Assembly (NCBI RefSeq): GCF_042429235.1
Contig: NZ_JBHMBA010000008.1
Source of the DNA: Arthrobacter_B citreus
GTDB taxonomy: Bacteria > Actinomycetota > Actinomycetes > Actinomycetales > Micrococcaceae
Length of the DNA stretch: 64,000 bases
Direction: 5' to 3' (one strand)
Part shown: in pieces, positions 55,056-63,270 of the stretch
How the letters are laid out: every line of letters begins with the position of its first letter
Position numbering within the stretch: position 1 is the first letter of the stretch
Notes under the pieces: model-generated
The model's database searches: none
What the model saw: only the letters and a program-made list of their open reading frames with translations
Told to the model about the DNA's origin: nothing
Made by a program: the position numbers and the translations under genes

Positions 55056-55073
55056 CCAGGCCCGCCAGCCTGG
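55056..55073 (-). terminator. weak hairpin downstream of the carboxylate-amine ligase gene
   Basis: A 6 bp stem (55056-55061 with 55068-55073) lies just beyond the stop codon of the minus-strand gene starting at 56229. There is no T run. The remaining stretch 54897-55055 shows an eight-G run at 54972-54979 and no gene. Confidence 0.3.
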
Positions 55074-55080
55074 AACCTGC

Positions 55081-56229
55081 TTAGCCTTCGCCCCGCAGCT
55101 GCCGGATGCCGTCCTGGACCACTGCCCGCAAGTCGCCGCCGTTCTCCGCTGCTATGCGGCGCTGCCGCTGGTATCCGGCGCCCCGCTCGATGATGGCGCG
55201 CACGTCGGCCAGTTCCTTGGTGCAGCCCAGCTTCTCGGCAACCGGTGCCAGCCGGGGCAGGACGTCTTCGAGGAGGTGGTCCGTGACCAGCTTCTCGTTG
55301 CCCGCAGCGTCCAGGATGATAATGGCGTCCAACCCGTAGCGGGCCGCCCGCCACTTGTTCTCCTGCACATGCCACGGAGGCATGGTGGGGATGGTGCCGC
55401 CGTTGTCCAGGATGGTTGAGAACTCCTCCACCAGGCACTGGGTCAGGGCGGCAACAGCGCCGACGTCCTCAATGGTGGCCATGCCGTCGCAAACGCGCAT
55501 TTCCACGGTGCCTAAGTTGGGAACGGGGCGGATGTCCCAGCGGATTTCGCTGATCGAGTCGATCACTCCGGTGGTGAACATGTCCTGCACATAGGACTCG
55601 TACTCGGCCCAGGACGCGAACTGGAACGGGAGTCCCGCCGTCGGCAGCTGCTGGAACATCAGGGCACGCTGCGAGGCGTAGCCGGTGTCTTCGCCGGACC
55701 AGTACGGGGAGGAAGCGGACAGTGCCTGGAAATGCGGGAAGTAGTTCACCAGTCCGTCCAGGACGGGCAGCGCCTTGTCCCGGGAGTCCAGGCCAACGTG
55801 CACGTGGACGCCGTAGATCAGCATCTGCTGGCCCCACCACTGAGTGCGGTCAATCAGCTTGGCGTAGCGTTCCTTGTCGGTAATCGGCTGCGACCGCGGA
55901 GCGCTGAACGGATGCGATCCGGAACAGAACAATTCCACACCCATAGGATCCGTGACCCGGCGCAGGGCCTCGAGGGAACGGTTCAGGTCGGCTTTTGCCT
56001 CCGCTACGGTGTTGCAGACACCGGTCACGAGTTCGACAGTGTTTTCGAGCAGCTCCTGCTTGATATGCGGGTGCTCGTCATCCTCCCCGATCCCCGGGTG
56101 GGCCGCACTTACTCCGCGCAGGACTTCGTCGGCCACGGACACCAATTCTCCAGTGGTCCTGTCGACAAGTGCCAGCTCCCATTCAACGCCGAGTGTTGAC
56201 TGAGCTGACTTTGCGAAACCGATTTCCAA
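55081..56229 (-). CDS. YbdK-type carboxylate-amine ligase (glutamate-cysteine ligase 2 family)
   Basis: ATP-grasp-like ligase of the GCS2 family; some members show weak glutamate-cysteine ligase activity. A TTG at 56229 is chosen, with CAGGAGACAG upstream, giving the family start LEIGFAKSAQSTLGVEWELA and 382 residues. An in-frame ATG at 56277 has no comparable ribosome site. Motifs include LGVEWELALVD, GSHPFSAPRSQPI, YGVHVHVGLDSRDKAL and ENKWRAARYGLDA. Actinobacteria use mycothiol in place of glutathione, so the true substrate is uncertain. It follows the M20 peptidase gene after 75 bases on the same strand. Confidence 0.9.
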   Translation of the reverse strand: MEIGFAKSAQSTLGVEWELALVDRTTGELVSVADEVLRGVSAAHPGIGEDDEHPHIKQELLENTVELVTGVCNTVAEAKADLNRSLEALRRVTDPMGVELFCSGSHPFSAPRSQPITDKERYAKLIDRTQWWGQQMLIYGVHVHVGLDSRDKALPVLDGLVNYFPHFQALSASSPYWSGEDTGYASQRALMFQQLPTAGLPFQFASWAEYESYVQDMFTTGVIDSISEIRWDIRPVPNLGTVEMRVCDGMATIEDVGAVAALTQCLVEEFSTILDNGGTIPTMPPWHVQENKWRAARYGLDAIIILDAAGNEKLVTDHLLEDVLPRLAPVAEKLGCTKELADVRAIIERGAGYQRQRRIAAENGGDLRAVVQDGIRQLRGEG

Positions 56230-56304
56230 ACTGTCTCCTGCTGTAATGCGTACCTCAAAAGGAACCCCGACCCGCATCTTTGCGCTTGAGAACCCGAGTC
56301 AATC

Positions 56305-57477
56305 CTAGCTGTGCAGGGGTGGCAAACCGTTCACGAGCCGGGACAGAGCGTCAGCAGTGAGGGCGGTGTACAGCGGGACGGCATCGGGATGGATATATTC
56401 GCCACGCGCGTGCGCCCCGTTGCCCACGGCACCCACGCCACACAGCACCGGCACGCCCAGCGCGGCGACAAAATTGGCGTCGCTGGCACCGCCCACCGAG
56501 GCGTCCTCCAGCTCATGGCCCAGCGCAAGGGCGGCCTCGCGGACCAGAGCCAGCAGCGGATCCCCGGGGTCGGCAGTCATGGGCGGCCGGTTCCAGAAGT
56601 GTTCAATCTGCAGGCTCACCCGGTCATCGCTGATCCGAATAGCGTCCAGCTCCCGGTCCACCCGCTCCATCTCGGCTGCTGTTTCCACCCGGATATCAAT
56701 CGTCGCTTTGGCATGGCCTGCAGCTACATTGGACCCCGATCCTCCCTCGATGAGCCCCACGTTGATCGAGGTTCCACGGCTGAGATCGGCGACGCCGACG
56801 GCGGCCGTGACGAACTCGGCAAGCGCATGGATGGCGCTGGCACCGGCTGCGGGGTCAAGGCCGGCATGGGCTTCAATTCCAGTGGCGGTAACGGTGAAGA
56901 TCCCCACGCCCTTACGGCCGGTCTTCACCGCCCCTCCGGCGGTTGCCTCCAGCACCAGGACGGCGTCGGCGTCCTGTGCCGCCTTTTCTATGGCGGCGCG
57001 GGAGCCAATGGACCCAATCTCCTCATCGCCATTGAAGAGGAAGGTGACAGTAGGGCGGGGACCGCCTGCGTCTGTCAGGAGCTTCAGGGCCCAGATGCCC
57101 TGAACGAGGCCGGTCTTCATGTCAAAGATGCCCGGTCCGCTCAGTGTTGCGCGCCCGGATGGGTCCGTTCCTTCAGCGAGCGGCCATCCGGCCAGGGTGC
57201 CCGTGGGCCACACCGTGTCGTAGTGGGCCAGGATCAGGACCCGGCCCGGGCCGGAACCGGGGTAAGTGACCTTCAGTGTGGGGCCGAGAACGCCGTCGTC
57301 CTCCAACTGCTCTTCGGCCGGAGCGCCGAGCCGAAGCGCGAGCAGCGAGCGCACGCACTCAAGCCCGTTATCGAGTCCGCTGCGGTCCCTGCTGTAGGTT
57401 TCGGTTTCCACCAGGGAAGCGATGTCCCCGATGATTTCGGGGAGCCGGGCGCGGGCGGTGTCGAGCGTGGTGTGCAT
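56305..57477 (-). CDS. M20 family zinc carboxypeptidase (CPG2-like)
   Basis: Zinc-dependent amidohydrolase related to carboxypeptidase G2, which removes the C-terminal glutamate from folates and their breakdown products. It has 390 residues. Metal and catalytic residues are recognisable: His85-Tyr-Asp87 (LAHYDTVWP), Asp119 (GPGIFDMKTG), the pair Glu152-Glu153 (GDEEIGS) and the C-terminal AHARGEYIHPDAV. The dimerisation domain, starting about residue 185 (GIEAHAGLDPAAGASAI), is intact. The AGGAGAA ribosome site is strong. It lies 52 bases after the AbgT-type transporter gene, so a shared substrate such as p-aminobenzoyl-glutamate is likely. Confidence 0.9.
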   Translation of the reverse strand: MHTTLDTARARLPEIIGDIASLVETETYSRDRSGLDNGLECVRSLLALRLGAPAEEQLEDDGVLGPTLKVTYPGSGPGRVLILAHYDTVWPTGTLAGWPLAEGTDPSGRATLSGPGIFDMKTGLVQGIWALKLLTDAGGPRPTVTFLFNGDEEIGSIGSRAAIEKAAQDADAVLVLEATAGGAVKTGRKGVGIFTVTATGIEAHAGLDPAAGASAIHALAEFVTAAVGVADLSRGTSINVGLIEGGSGSNVAAGHAKATIDIRVETAAEMERVDRELDAIRISDDRVSLQIEHFWNRPPMTADPGDPLLALVREAALALGHELEDASVGGASDANFVAALGVPVLCGVGAVGNGAHARGEYIHPDAVPLYTALTADALSRLVNGLPPLHS

Positions 57478-57529
57478 GGTTCTCCTGGTGCGAAGGTATG
57501 AAAGTTCAGGGGTGTGAAAAGTGGGATGC

Positions 57530-59059
57530 TCAGATTCCGAAGGGAATGCCGAGCGCGTACCAGATCATGAAGAAGGCGATCCAGACCACCCAGATGACCA
57601 TGGCCAGCGGAATGGTGAAGGACGCCAGGGTTCCGATGCCTGCCGAGCGGCGGTACTTCTGGACAAACCCGAGGGCCATCACAAAGTAGGGGCTCATCGG
57701 AGTGACGCAGTTGGTGACGGAATCGGCAATGCGGTACATCGCCTGCGTGGTTGCCGGTTCTATGTCCAGGAGCATGAGCATCGGCACGAAAATCGGTGCG
57801 GCCAGGGACCACATGGCGGATCCGGACGTAATGATGAAGTTCATCACCGAAATCAGGACGGCGATGCCGAGAAGTATGGCCCAGCCCGGCGCATTAATGC
57901 TGTCCAGGGTCCTTGCTCCGCTGATGGCGAGGACTTCGCCCATCCCGGTCCACTTGAAGTAGGCGAGGAACTGCGAAATGGCGAAGAAGAGGACCAGGAT
58001 GGGAGCCATCGATTTGATGCCTTCGATCATGGCTGCCGTGACATCGGAACCCTGGGTAAAGGTTCCTGCCGACCGCCCGTACACAACCCCGATCAGGGCA
58101 AAAAAGAGACCGATGACAAAAGCCATCCCGCCGATCACCGGCGAGTTCAGGACTCCGCCCGCTTCTCCCCGGAACGGGGAATCGGCGGGCACCAGCGAAG
58201 CGGCCACTGCGGCCAGGAACAGCAGCGCCGTGATGCCCGCGAGGCGCAGCGCACGGCGCTCCCTGGTGGAGATCCTCAGGTCGGCAACGGAACTGGCTGC
58301 TTCGTCGCTGGCATCGGCTTCTAGATCGGGGCGCTTGGACAGGACCTTCTCCACAACCACCGTGATGGTCAGCGCGATCAGGACGGATGACGCCAGGCTG
58401 AAGAAGTAGTTGGCCAGCGGCGTGACGACGACTGAGGAATCGATGGTGCCGGCTGCGGCGGTGGTGATGGAGGACAGCAGGACGTCGGTGGTGGTCAGTG
58501 AGGGGGAGGCATCGTATCCGGCGGAAATGGAGACGAAGGCGACAATAGCGCCGAGGACGGGGCTCTTCCCGACGGCCCGGAACACCAGGGCCCCCAGCGG
58601 GATCAGGGTTACATAGGCGGCGTCCCCGGCCACGTGGCCCAGCATTGCGGCCATGGCGAGGGCGAAGGTCACGTACTTCGCCGGCACCTTGGTGACCGTG
58701 TTCCGCAGCAGCGTGTCGATCAAGCCGCTCTTCTCCGCGACCGCAATGCCGAGCATGGTTGTCAGGATGGTTGCCAGCGGGGGGAAGGATGCGAAGTTTT
58801 CAACGGCGTCGCCGATCATGGTCTGGATACCGGCGGCGCTGAGGAGGCTGCGCACCTCGACGGTGTCTCCGGTTCCAGGGCTCACGGCGGATACGCCTGC
58901 TGCTTCCAGCGCGGCACTGAGGACAATGACGACCCCGGCCAGGATGCAGAACAGCCAGAACGGATGCGGCAGGAGATTACCGATCCGCTCGATCGCTGAA
59001 AAGACGCGGAACGCTGCGCGCATTCCCCGGGACTGCTCGACTGCGGCGGCCTGTGTCAT
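57530..59059 (-). CDS. abgT: AbgT family transporter (p-aminobenzoyl-glutamate type)
   Basis: Polytopic membrane protein with about a dozen helices, of the AbgT family; E. coli AbgT takes up p-aminobenzoyl-glutamate, and other members export sulfonamides. The ATG at 59059 is preferred (AGGGGGAAC directly upstream; 509 residues) over an upstream in-frame ATG at 59137. Family features include FPPLATILTTMLGIAVAEKS, AGDAAYVTLIPLGALVFRAV and the C-terminal SVTNCVTPMSPYFVM. It is the first gene of a unit with the M20 peptidase. Both import for salvage and export are possible. Confidence 0.88.
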   Translation of the reverse strand: MTQAAAVEQSRGMRAAFRVFSAIERIGNLLPHPFWLFCILAGVVIVLSAALEAAGVSAVSPGTGDTVEVRSLLSAAGIQTMIGDAVENFASFPPLATILTTMLGIAVAEKSGLIDTLLRNTVTKVPAKYVTFALAMAAMLGHVAGDAAYVTLIPLGALVFRAVGKSPVLGAIVAFVSISAGYDASPSLTTTDVLLSSITTAAAGTIDSSVVVTPLANYFFSLASSVLIALTITVVVEKVLSKRPDLEADASDEAASSVADLRISTRERRALRLAGITALLFLAAVAASLVPADSPFRGEAGGVLNSPVIGGMAFVIGLFFALIGVVYGRSAGTFTQGSDVTAAMIEGIKSMAPILVLFFAISQFLAYFKWTGMGEVLAISGARTLDSINAPGWAILLGIAVLISVMNFIITSGSAMWSLAAPIFVPMLMLLDIEPATTQAMYRIADSVTNCVTPMSPYFVMALGFVQKYRRSAGIGTLASFTIPLAMVIWVVWIAFFMIWYALGIPFGI

Positions 59060-59214
59060 TGTTCCCCCTGCGGTGGTGATGGGTTCGCTCGGGCGGGGCC
59101 GTTGAAGCGGCACCGGCCCGAGGGAACGGTTCTCCACAGGAAACCTAGTGCAGGAAAGTGCTGCGGGAAAAGAACAAGCACATTTGTTTCCTCCCGCGCC
59201 GGAGGGGCACCGGA

Positions 59215-59220
59215 CATAAT
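59215..59220 (+). promoter_or_regulatory. candidate -10 box for the shikimate-dehydrogenase-like gene
   Basis: CATAAT lies six bases before the GTG at 59227. This and the lack of a ribosome site suggest a leaderless mRNA. Confidence 0.4.
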
Positions 59221-59226
59221 GGAAAC

Positions 59227-60039
59227 GTGCCCATCCTGAATAAAGACATGTCCCTGTGCATTTCCCTGGCGGCGCGGCCGTCCAATATTGGAACGCGCTT
59301 CCACAACTATTTGTATGACCAGCTCGACCTGAATTTCGTTTACAAGGCCTTTGCCCCGACGGACCTGGCCCAGGCCATAGCCGGCGTCCGGGGCCTGCCC
59401 ATCCGCGGCTGCGCCGTCTCCATGCCCTATAAGGAAGACGTCATCGCCCTGGTGGACCGGATGGACCCCTCGGCGCAGGCCATCAACTCGGTCAATACGA
59501 TAGTGAACGACGACGGCGTCCTCACCGCGTACAACACCGACTACCTGGCGATCGCCCGGCTGCTGGCCGATCACCATGTGCCGGTCAGCTGGTCGGTGCT
59601 GCTGCAGGGCTCCGGAGGCATGGCCAAGGCTGTCGCCGCCGCACTGAGCGATGCCGGGTTCTCCGATGTCACGATCGTGGCCCGCAATGAGGGCACCGGC
59701 AGGGCGCTGGCGGACCGCTACGACTTCAACTGGCAGGCCGAAACCGCCGGCGCCACGGCCGACCTGCTCATCAACGTGACCCCGCTGGGAATGGCCGGGG
59801 AACATGAAGAGGTGCAGTCCTTCAACGATGCTGCGGTCGGTGCGGCCCGGACGGTCTTTGACGTGGTTGCCCTTCCGGCGGAGACTCCGCTGGTAACCGC
59901 GGCCCGCGCCGCAGGAAAAAACGTCATCACCGGCGCCGAAGTGATCGCCATCCAGGCCGAGGAGCAGTTTGTGCTCTACACGGGCGTACGGCCCACCCCG
60001 GAACAGGTCCGGGCCGCGAGCGAGTTTTCCCGCGCGTAG
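59227..60039 (+). CDS. shikimate dehydrogenase family protein
   Basis: NAD(P)-dependent dehydrogenase of the shikimate/quinate family, 270 residues from a GTG at 59227 (VPILNKDMSLCISLAARPSN). An upstream ATG at 59158 would add 23 residues with an unlikely composition. Family landmarks are RGCAVSMPYKEDVI, with the catalytic Lys, AINSVNTIVNDDG and the nucleotide-binding LLQGSGGMAKAVAAAL. The dinucleotide loop is GSGGMAKAV where classical AroE has GAGG, and the substrate segment SLAARPSNIGTRFHN replaces the usual S-x-S. So this may be an AroE-like paralogue with another substrate. Confidence 0.85.
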   Translation: MPILNKDMSLCISLAARPSNIGTRFHNYLYDQLDLNFVYKAFAPTDLAQAIAGVRGLPIRGCAVSMPYKEDVIALVDRMDPSAQAINSVNTIVNDDGVLTAYNTDYLAIARLLADHHVPVSWSVLLQGSGGMAKAVAAALSDAGFSDVTIVARNEGTGRALADRYDFNWQAETAGATADLLINVTPLGMAGEHEEVQSFNDAAVGAARTVFDVVALPAETPLVTAARAAGKNVITGAEVIAIQAEEQFVLYTGVRPTPEQVRAASEFSRA

Positions 60040-60051
60040 GAGACGCGGCGG

Positions 60052-61278
60052 TTAGGCAGCCTGCCCGGAGGCCACGGGTTCGACGACGATGGCCACCCGG
60101 TCCTCGCCGAGCCGGGTCAGGACGAGGGTTGCCTTGTTTGGGCCCTTCCCTGATCCGGTGAGCAGCTGCTTGCGCAGTTCTTCGGGCGTCACGGACATGC
60201 CGCGCTTCTTGATGTCCAGGACTCCGATTCCGTTGGCCTTCACCCAGGCCTTGAGCGCCTTCACGTTGTACGGGCGGACCTCCAGCACCCGGTATGCCCG
60301 GGCAAACGGAGTCTCCAGGAGTTCGGGTGCGCCGATGTAGGCAATGTGCTCGTCCAGCAGGTGCCCGCCCAGTGAGCGCGCGACGTCGGCGACCAGGCCC
60401 GCGCGGATCACTGCGCCGTCGGGCTCATACAGGTAGGCGTCCACGGGGCCGACGGCGACGTCCTCACTGCCGGGGGCATAGTCCAGCGCGGAGGTGAGCT
60501 CGGCCGCGCCGTTGGGGCCGATCACCAGCGCGGCCCGCCGGACCCCCTCGCGGCGCAGGGCGTTGAACCACAGGGTTGCCTCGGTGACATCGCCGTCCAC
60601 GGAGACCCACTGCGTTTCGCAGTTCACCGGCAGCGCCTCGTGCGGAATTCCCGGACCCATCTTCACTCCCACGGGCAGCCCCGCGTCGGCAAGCGACTCA
60701 ACGAAGGACAGCGGCGGGGAGAAGGCCTCAGGATCGAAGATGCGCGTGGTGCCGGAGGTGGAGGTGGTCCGGCGCGCCGGATCCAGCCACACGCCGTCGA
60801 ACCCGGTGAGATCGAAGTCCTCAGCGGTGCCCTGGACCACCTTGGCGTTCGGCCACGGCATCAGGTTGATGGTGGCGGCGGCGGCGGTGATTTCATCGAG
60901 TTCCACTGCGGTGACCTCCCGGTCCAGCGTGGCCAGCGCCAGGGAATCGGCGCCAATTCCGCAGCCGAGGTCGGCGACCTTCTCCAGACCGGCCTCGACG
61001 TACCGCTGGGCGTGCAGGGCTGCGACGTTCAGGCGCGTGGCCTGCTCCAGTCCGGGGGCAGTGAAGAGCATGTGCTCGGCAAACGGCCCAAACTTGCCGC
61101 GGGCCTTCATGCGCAGCTTGGCCTGGGTCAGGACGGCGGCAACAACTTCGGGGGAGTGCCCGGCCTTGCGCAGGTCGGTGTTGAGCTTGAAGGACTCGGA
61201 TTCCAGATACGGGCCGAGGGAGTTCAGCAGTTCCCAGCCTTCGGAGGTCAGAACATGGGCAAGGGAGGTATCCGGCAT
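60052..61278 (-). CDS. class I SAM-dependent methyltransferase with THUMP-like C-terminal domain
   Basis: Putative RNA or protein methyltransferase of 408 residues. Its ATG at 61278 follows TAGGCT by seven bases; the longer open frame is a shadow of the divergent gene. The SAM-binding motif I is VADLGCGIGADSLALA, followed by VTAVELD and FDGVWLDPARR. The C-terminal 75 residues (RVLEVRPYNVKALKAWVKAN and DIKKRGMSVTPEELRKQL) fit the THUMP-like domain found on this family. The substrate is unknown. It ends 12 bases from the convergent shikimate-dehydrogenase-like gene. Confidence 0.88.
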   Translation of the reverse strand: MPDTSLAHVLTSEGWELLNSLGPYLESESFKLNTDLRKAGHSPEVVAAVLTQAKLRMKARGKFGPFAEHMLFTAPGLEQATRLNVAALHAQRYVEAGLEKVADLGCGIGADSLALATLDREVTAVELDEITAAAATINLMPWPNAKVVQGTAEDFDLTGFDGVWLDPARRTTSTSGTTRIFDPEAFSPPLSFVESLADAGLPVGVKMGPGIPHEALPVNCETQWVSVDGDVTEATLWFNALRREGVRRAALVIGPNGAAELTSALDYAPGSEDVAVGPVDAYLYEPDGAVIRAGLVADVARSLGGHLLDEHIAYIGAPELLETPFARAYRVLEVRPYNVKALKAWVKANGIGVLDIKKRGMSVTPEELRKQLLTGSGKGPNKATLVLTRLGEDRVAIVVEPVASGQAA

Positions 61279-61285
61279 GGTTACC

Positions 61286-61325
61286 AGCCTAGTTCTTCTG
61301 CCGCCGCGGACGTTAGCTGTAGGTT
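61286..61325. promoter_or_regulatory. divergent leaderless-type promoters
   Basis: Only 54 bases separate the two divergent start codons. On the minus strand TAGGCT (61286-61291) lies seven bases before the methyltransferase ATG. On the plus strand TAGGTT (61320-61325) lies seven bases before the C-S lyase ATG at 61333. Neither gene shows a ribosome site. Confidence 0.5.
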
Positions 61326-61332
61326 GGGCGGC

Positions 61333-62484
61333 ATGACGAAGATCGCCGCCGAGCCGATGGCTGCACTGCGCGCCCGGACGAGCTACAAATGGCAGACCCA
61401 TCCAGCGGACGTGCTGCCGCTGTTCGTGGCCGAAATGGATTACCCGCTGGCCGGGCCGGTTCAGGAAGCCATCATCGCCAGGGTGCTCGCTTCGGACACC
61501 GGCTATATTGCCGGACCGGGACCGGTGGCTGCCGCCTTTGCCGGCTACGCGGGAAGGACCTGGGGGTGGTCCGTGGATCCGGGGGACGCGCGGACCACCA
61601 CGGACGTCAGCGTGGCCATTGTCGAGTGCCTGCGCCAGACGGTGCCGGTGGATGGCAGCGTGGTCATCACGCCGCCGGTGTATCCGCCGTTCTTCGACCT
61701 GCCGCCCGAGGCTGATGCCTCCGTGGTGGAAGTGCCGCTGCTGCTCACGGGCGCGGGCTGGAAGCTGAACATGCCGGAACTGGAACGCGCCTTTGCCCGC
61801 GGCGCCGACGCCCTGCTCCTGTGCAATCCGCACAATCCGCTGGGGCTGGTCCATTCCGAAGAATCGCTGCGGGCGCTCGCGGACCTGTCGGCGAAGTACG
61901 GCGTGGCGGTCATCAGCGACGAGATCCACGCTCCGCTGGCATATGACGCGGGCAGTTTTACTCCGTACCTGTCCGTCTCGGACAATGCCCGTGAGTACGG
62001 CATCTGCGTGACCGCGGCCAGCAAGGCCTGGAATATCGCCGGAACCAAGTGCGCGCTGATGGTGGCGCAGAGCGACCGCACCAAGCTGCAGCTGGATTCG
62101 ATGCCGGAGGAAGTGTCGGCCCGCACCTCCATTTTGGGCCTGCACGGAACAGTCGCCGCGTACAACGACGGCGGACCCTGGCTGGGGGAGGTCATGGAGG
62201 CGCTGGCCGCGAACCGGAGCCTGCTGGGGGAGCTGCTGGCAGCTATGCTGCCGCAGGTGACCTACCGTCCGCCGGCGGCCGGCTACCTGGCGTGGCTGGA
62301 TTTCCGCGGCCTGGGCTGGGAGGACCCTGCGGCGGTGGCGCTGGAGCGGGCAAAGGTGGCGCTGGAACCGGGTGCGCGGTTCGGGCGGCAGGGGAGCGGG
62401 TTCGCCCGGCTGAACTTTGCCTGCTCTCCGGATGTCCTCGCCGAAGCCGTTGCCCGGCTGGCAGCCGCAGCGGCCGCAACCTGA
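61333..62484 (+). CDS. PLP-dependent C-S lyase / aminotransferase, MalY/PatB family
   Basis: Fold-type I PLP enzyme of 383 residues, related to MalY/PatB cystathionine beta-lyases. The Schiff-base Lys231 lies in TAASKAWNIAGTKCA. Other conserved parts are FVAEMDYPLAGPV, CNPHNPLGLVHS and VISDEIHAPLAY. It begins MTKIAAEPMAALRARTSYKW. Probable activity is removal of sulfur from cystathionine or cysteine conjugates; an aminotransferase role is also possible. It converges on the ABC transporter genes. Confidence 0.9.
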   Translation: MTKIAAEPMAALRARTSYKWQTHPADVLPLFVAEMDYPLAGPVQEAIIARVLASDTGYIAGPGPVAAAFAGYAGRTWGWSVDPGDARTTTDVSVAIVECLRQTVPVDGSVVITPPVYPPFFDLPPEADASVVEVPLLLTGAGWKLNMPELERAFARGADALLLCNPHNPLGLVHSEESLRALADLSAKYGVAVISDEIHAPLAYDAGSFTPYLSVSDNAREYGICVTAASKAWNIAGTKCALMVAQSDRTKLQLDSMPEEVSARTSILGLHGTVAAYNDGGPWLGEVMEALAANRSLLGELLAAMLPQVTYRPPAAGYLAWLDFRGLGWEDPAAVALERAKVALEPGARFGRQGSGFARLNFACSPDVLAEAVARLAAAAAAT

Positions 62485-62487
62485 ACG

Positions 62488-62521
62488 GCTAGGCGAAGCA
62501 AACGAACACAGCTAGGCGAAG
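62488..62521. repeat. 11-base direct repeat at the 3' end of the ABC ATPase gene
   Basis: GCTAGGCGAAG occurs at 62488-62498 and at 62511-62521. The second copy contains the reverse complement of the ATPase stop codon and its last codons. Confidence 0.6.
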
Positions 62522-63270
62522 TACACGCCGATCCGGTTGCCGTCGATCTCCTCGATCCGGATGTCGATGTCGTAAATGTCGCGCAGCACCTCCGGCTGCA
62601 TGATCTGCGCCGGAGGTCCCTGGTGGATGAGCCGGCCATCCCGCATGGCAATAATGTCGTCGGAATAGCAGGAGGCAAAGTTGATGTCGTGGATGACCAG
62701 CACCACCGTCTTGCCGAAGTCGTCGGTAAGCCGGCGCAGCAGCCGCATCATTTCCACCGAGTGCTTCATGTCGAGGTTGTTCAGCGGCTCATCCAGCAGC
62801 AGGTAATCAGTGCCCTGCGCCAGCACCATCGCGATGAAGGCCCGCTGGCGCTGGCCGCCGGACAGCTCGTCCACGAAGCGGTCCGCCAGTGCGGTCAGGT
62901 CCAGGTATGCCATGGCCTCGTCGATGAAGGCTTTGTCCTCGATGGTCGGGCGGCCGCCGTTGTGCGGATACCGGCCAAAGCCCACCAGATCGCGCACGGT
63001 CAGGCGCACGGTGAGCTGGTTGTCCTGCCGCAGGATGGCCATCTTGCGGGCCAGCTCCTTGCCGGGCGTGGCGTGCACGTCCAGGCCGTCCACGCTGACC
63101 GTGCCGGCGTCCATGCGCAGCAGCCGCGAAATGATCGACAGCAGCGTGGATTTGCCCGCACCGTTGGGGCCGATGATCGAGGTGATACCGCCCTCTTTGA
63201 TGTCGGTGCTGACGCCGTCGACGACGAGTTGCGGGCCATAGGACTTGGAGACGCCGGTTACGGAGATCAT
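62512..63270 (-). CDS. iron-siderophore ABC transporter, ATP-binding protein
   Basis: Energy-coupling subunit of a FecE-type importer, 252 residues from the ATG at 63270. Longer open frame upstream is a shadow of the permease gene. Motifs are Walker A GPNGAGKST at 34-42, Q-loop Gln82, signature LSGGQRQRAF from 136 and Walker B LLLDEPLNNLD from 157, followed by the switch histidine in VIHDINFASCYSD. The C-terminal part is close to siderophore and enterobactin-type importers. It overlaps the permease stop codon in ATGA. The matching binding protein and second permease are probably upstream, beyond the window. Confidence 0.93.
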   Translation of the reverse strand: MISVTGVSKSYGPQLVVDGVSTDIKEGGITSIIGPNGAGKSTLLSIISRLLRMDAGTVSVDGLDVHATPGKELARKMAILRQDNQLTVRLTVRDLVGFGRYPHNGGRPTIEDKAFIDEAMAYLDLTALADRFVDELSGGQRQRAFIAMVLAQGTDYLLLDEPLNNLDMKHSVEMMRLLRRLTDDFGKTVVLVIHDINFASCYSDDIIAMRDGRLIHQGPPAQIMQPEVLRDIYDIDIRIEEIDGNRIGVYFA

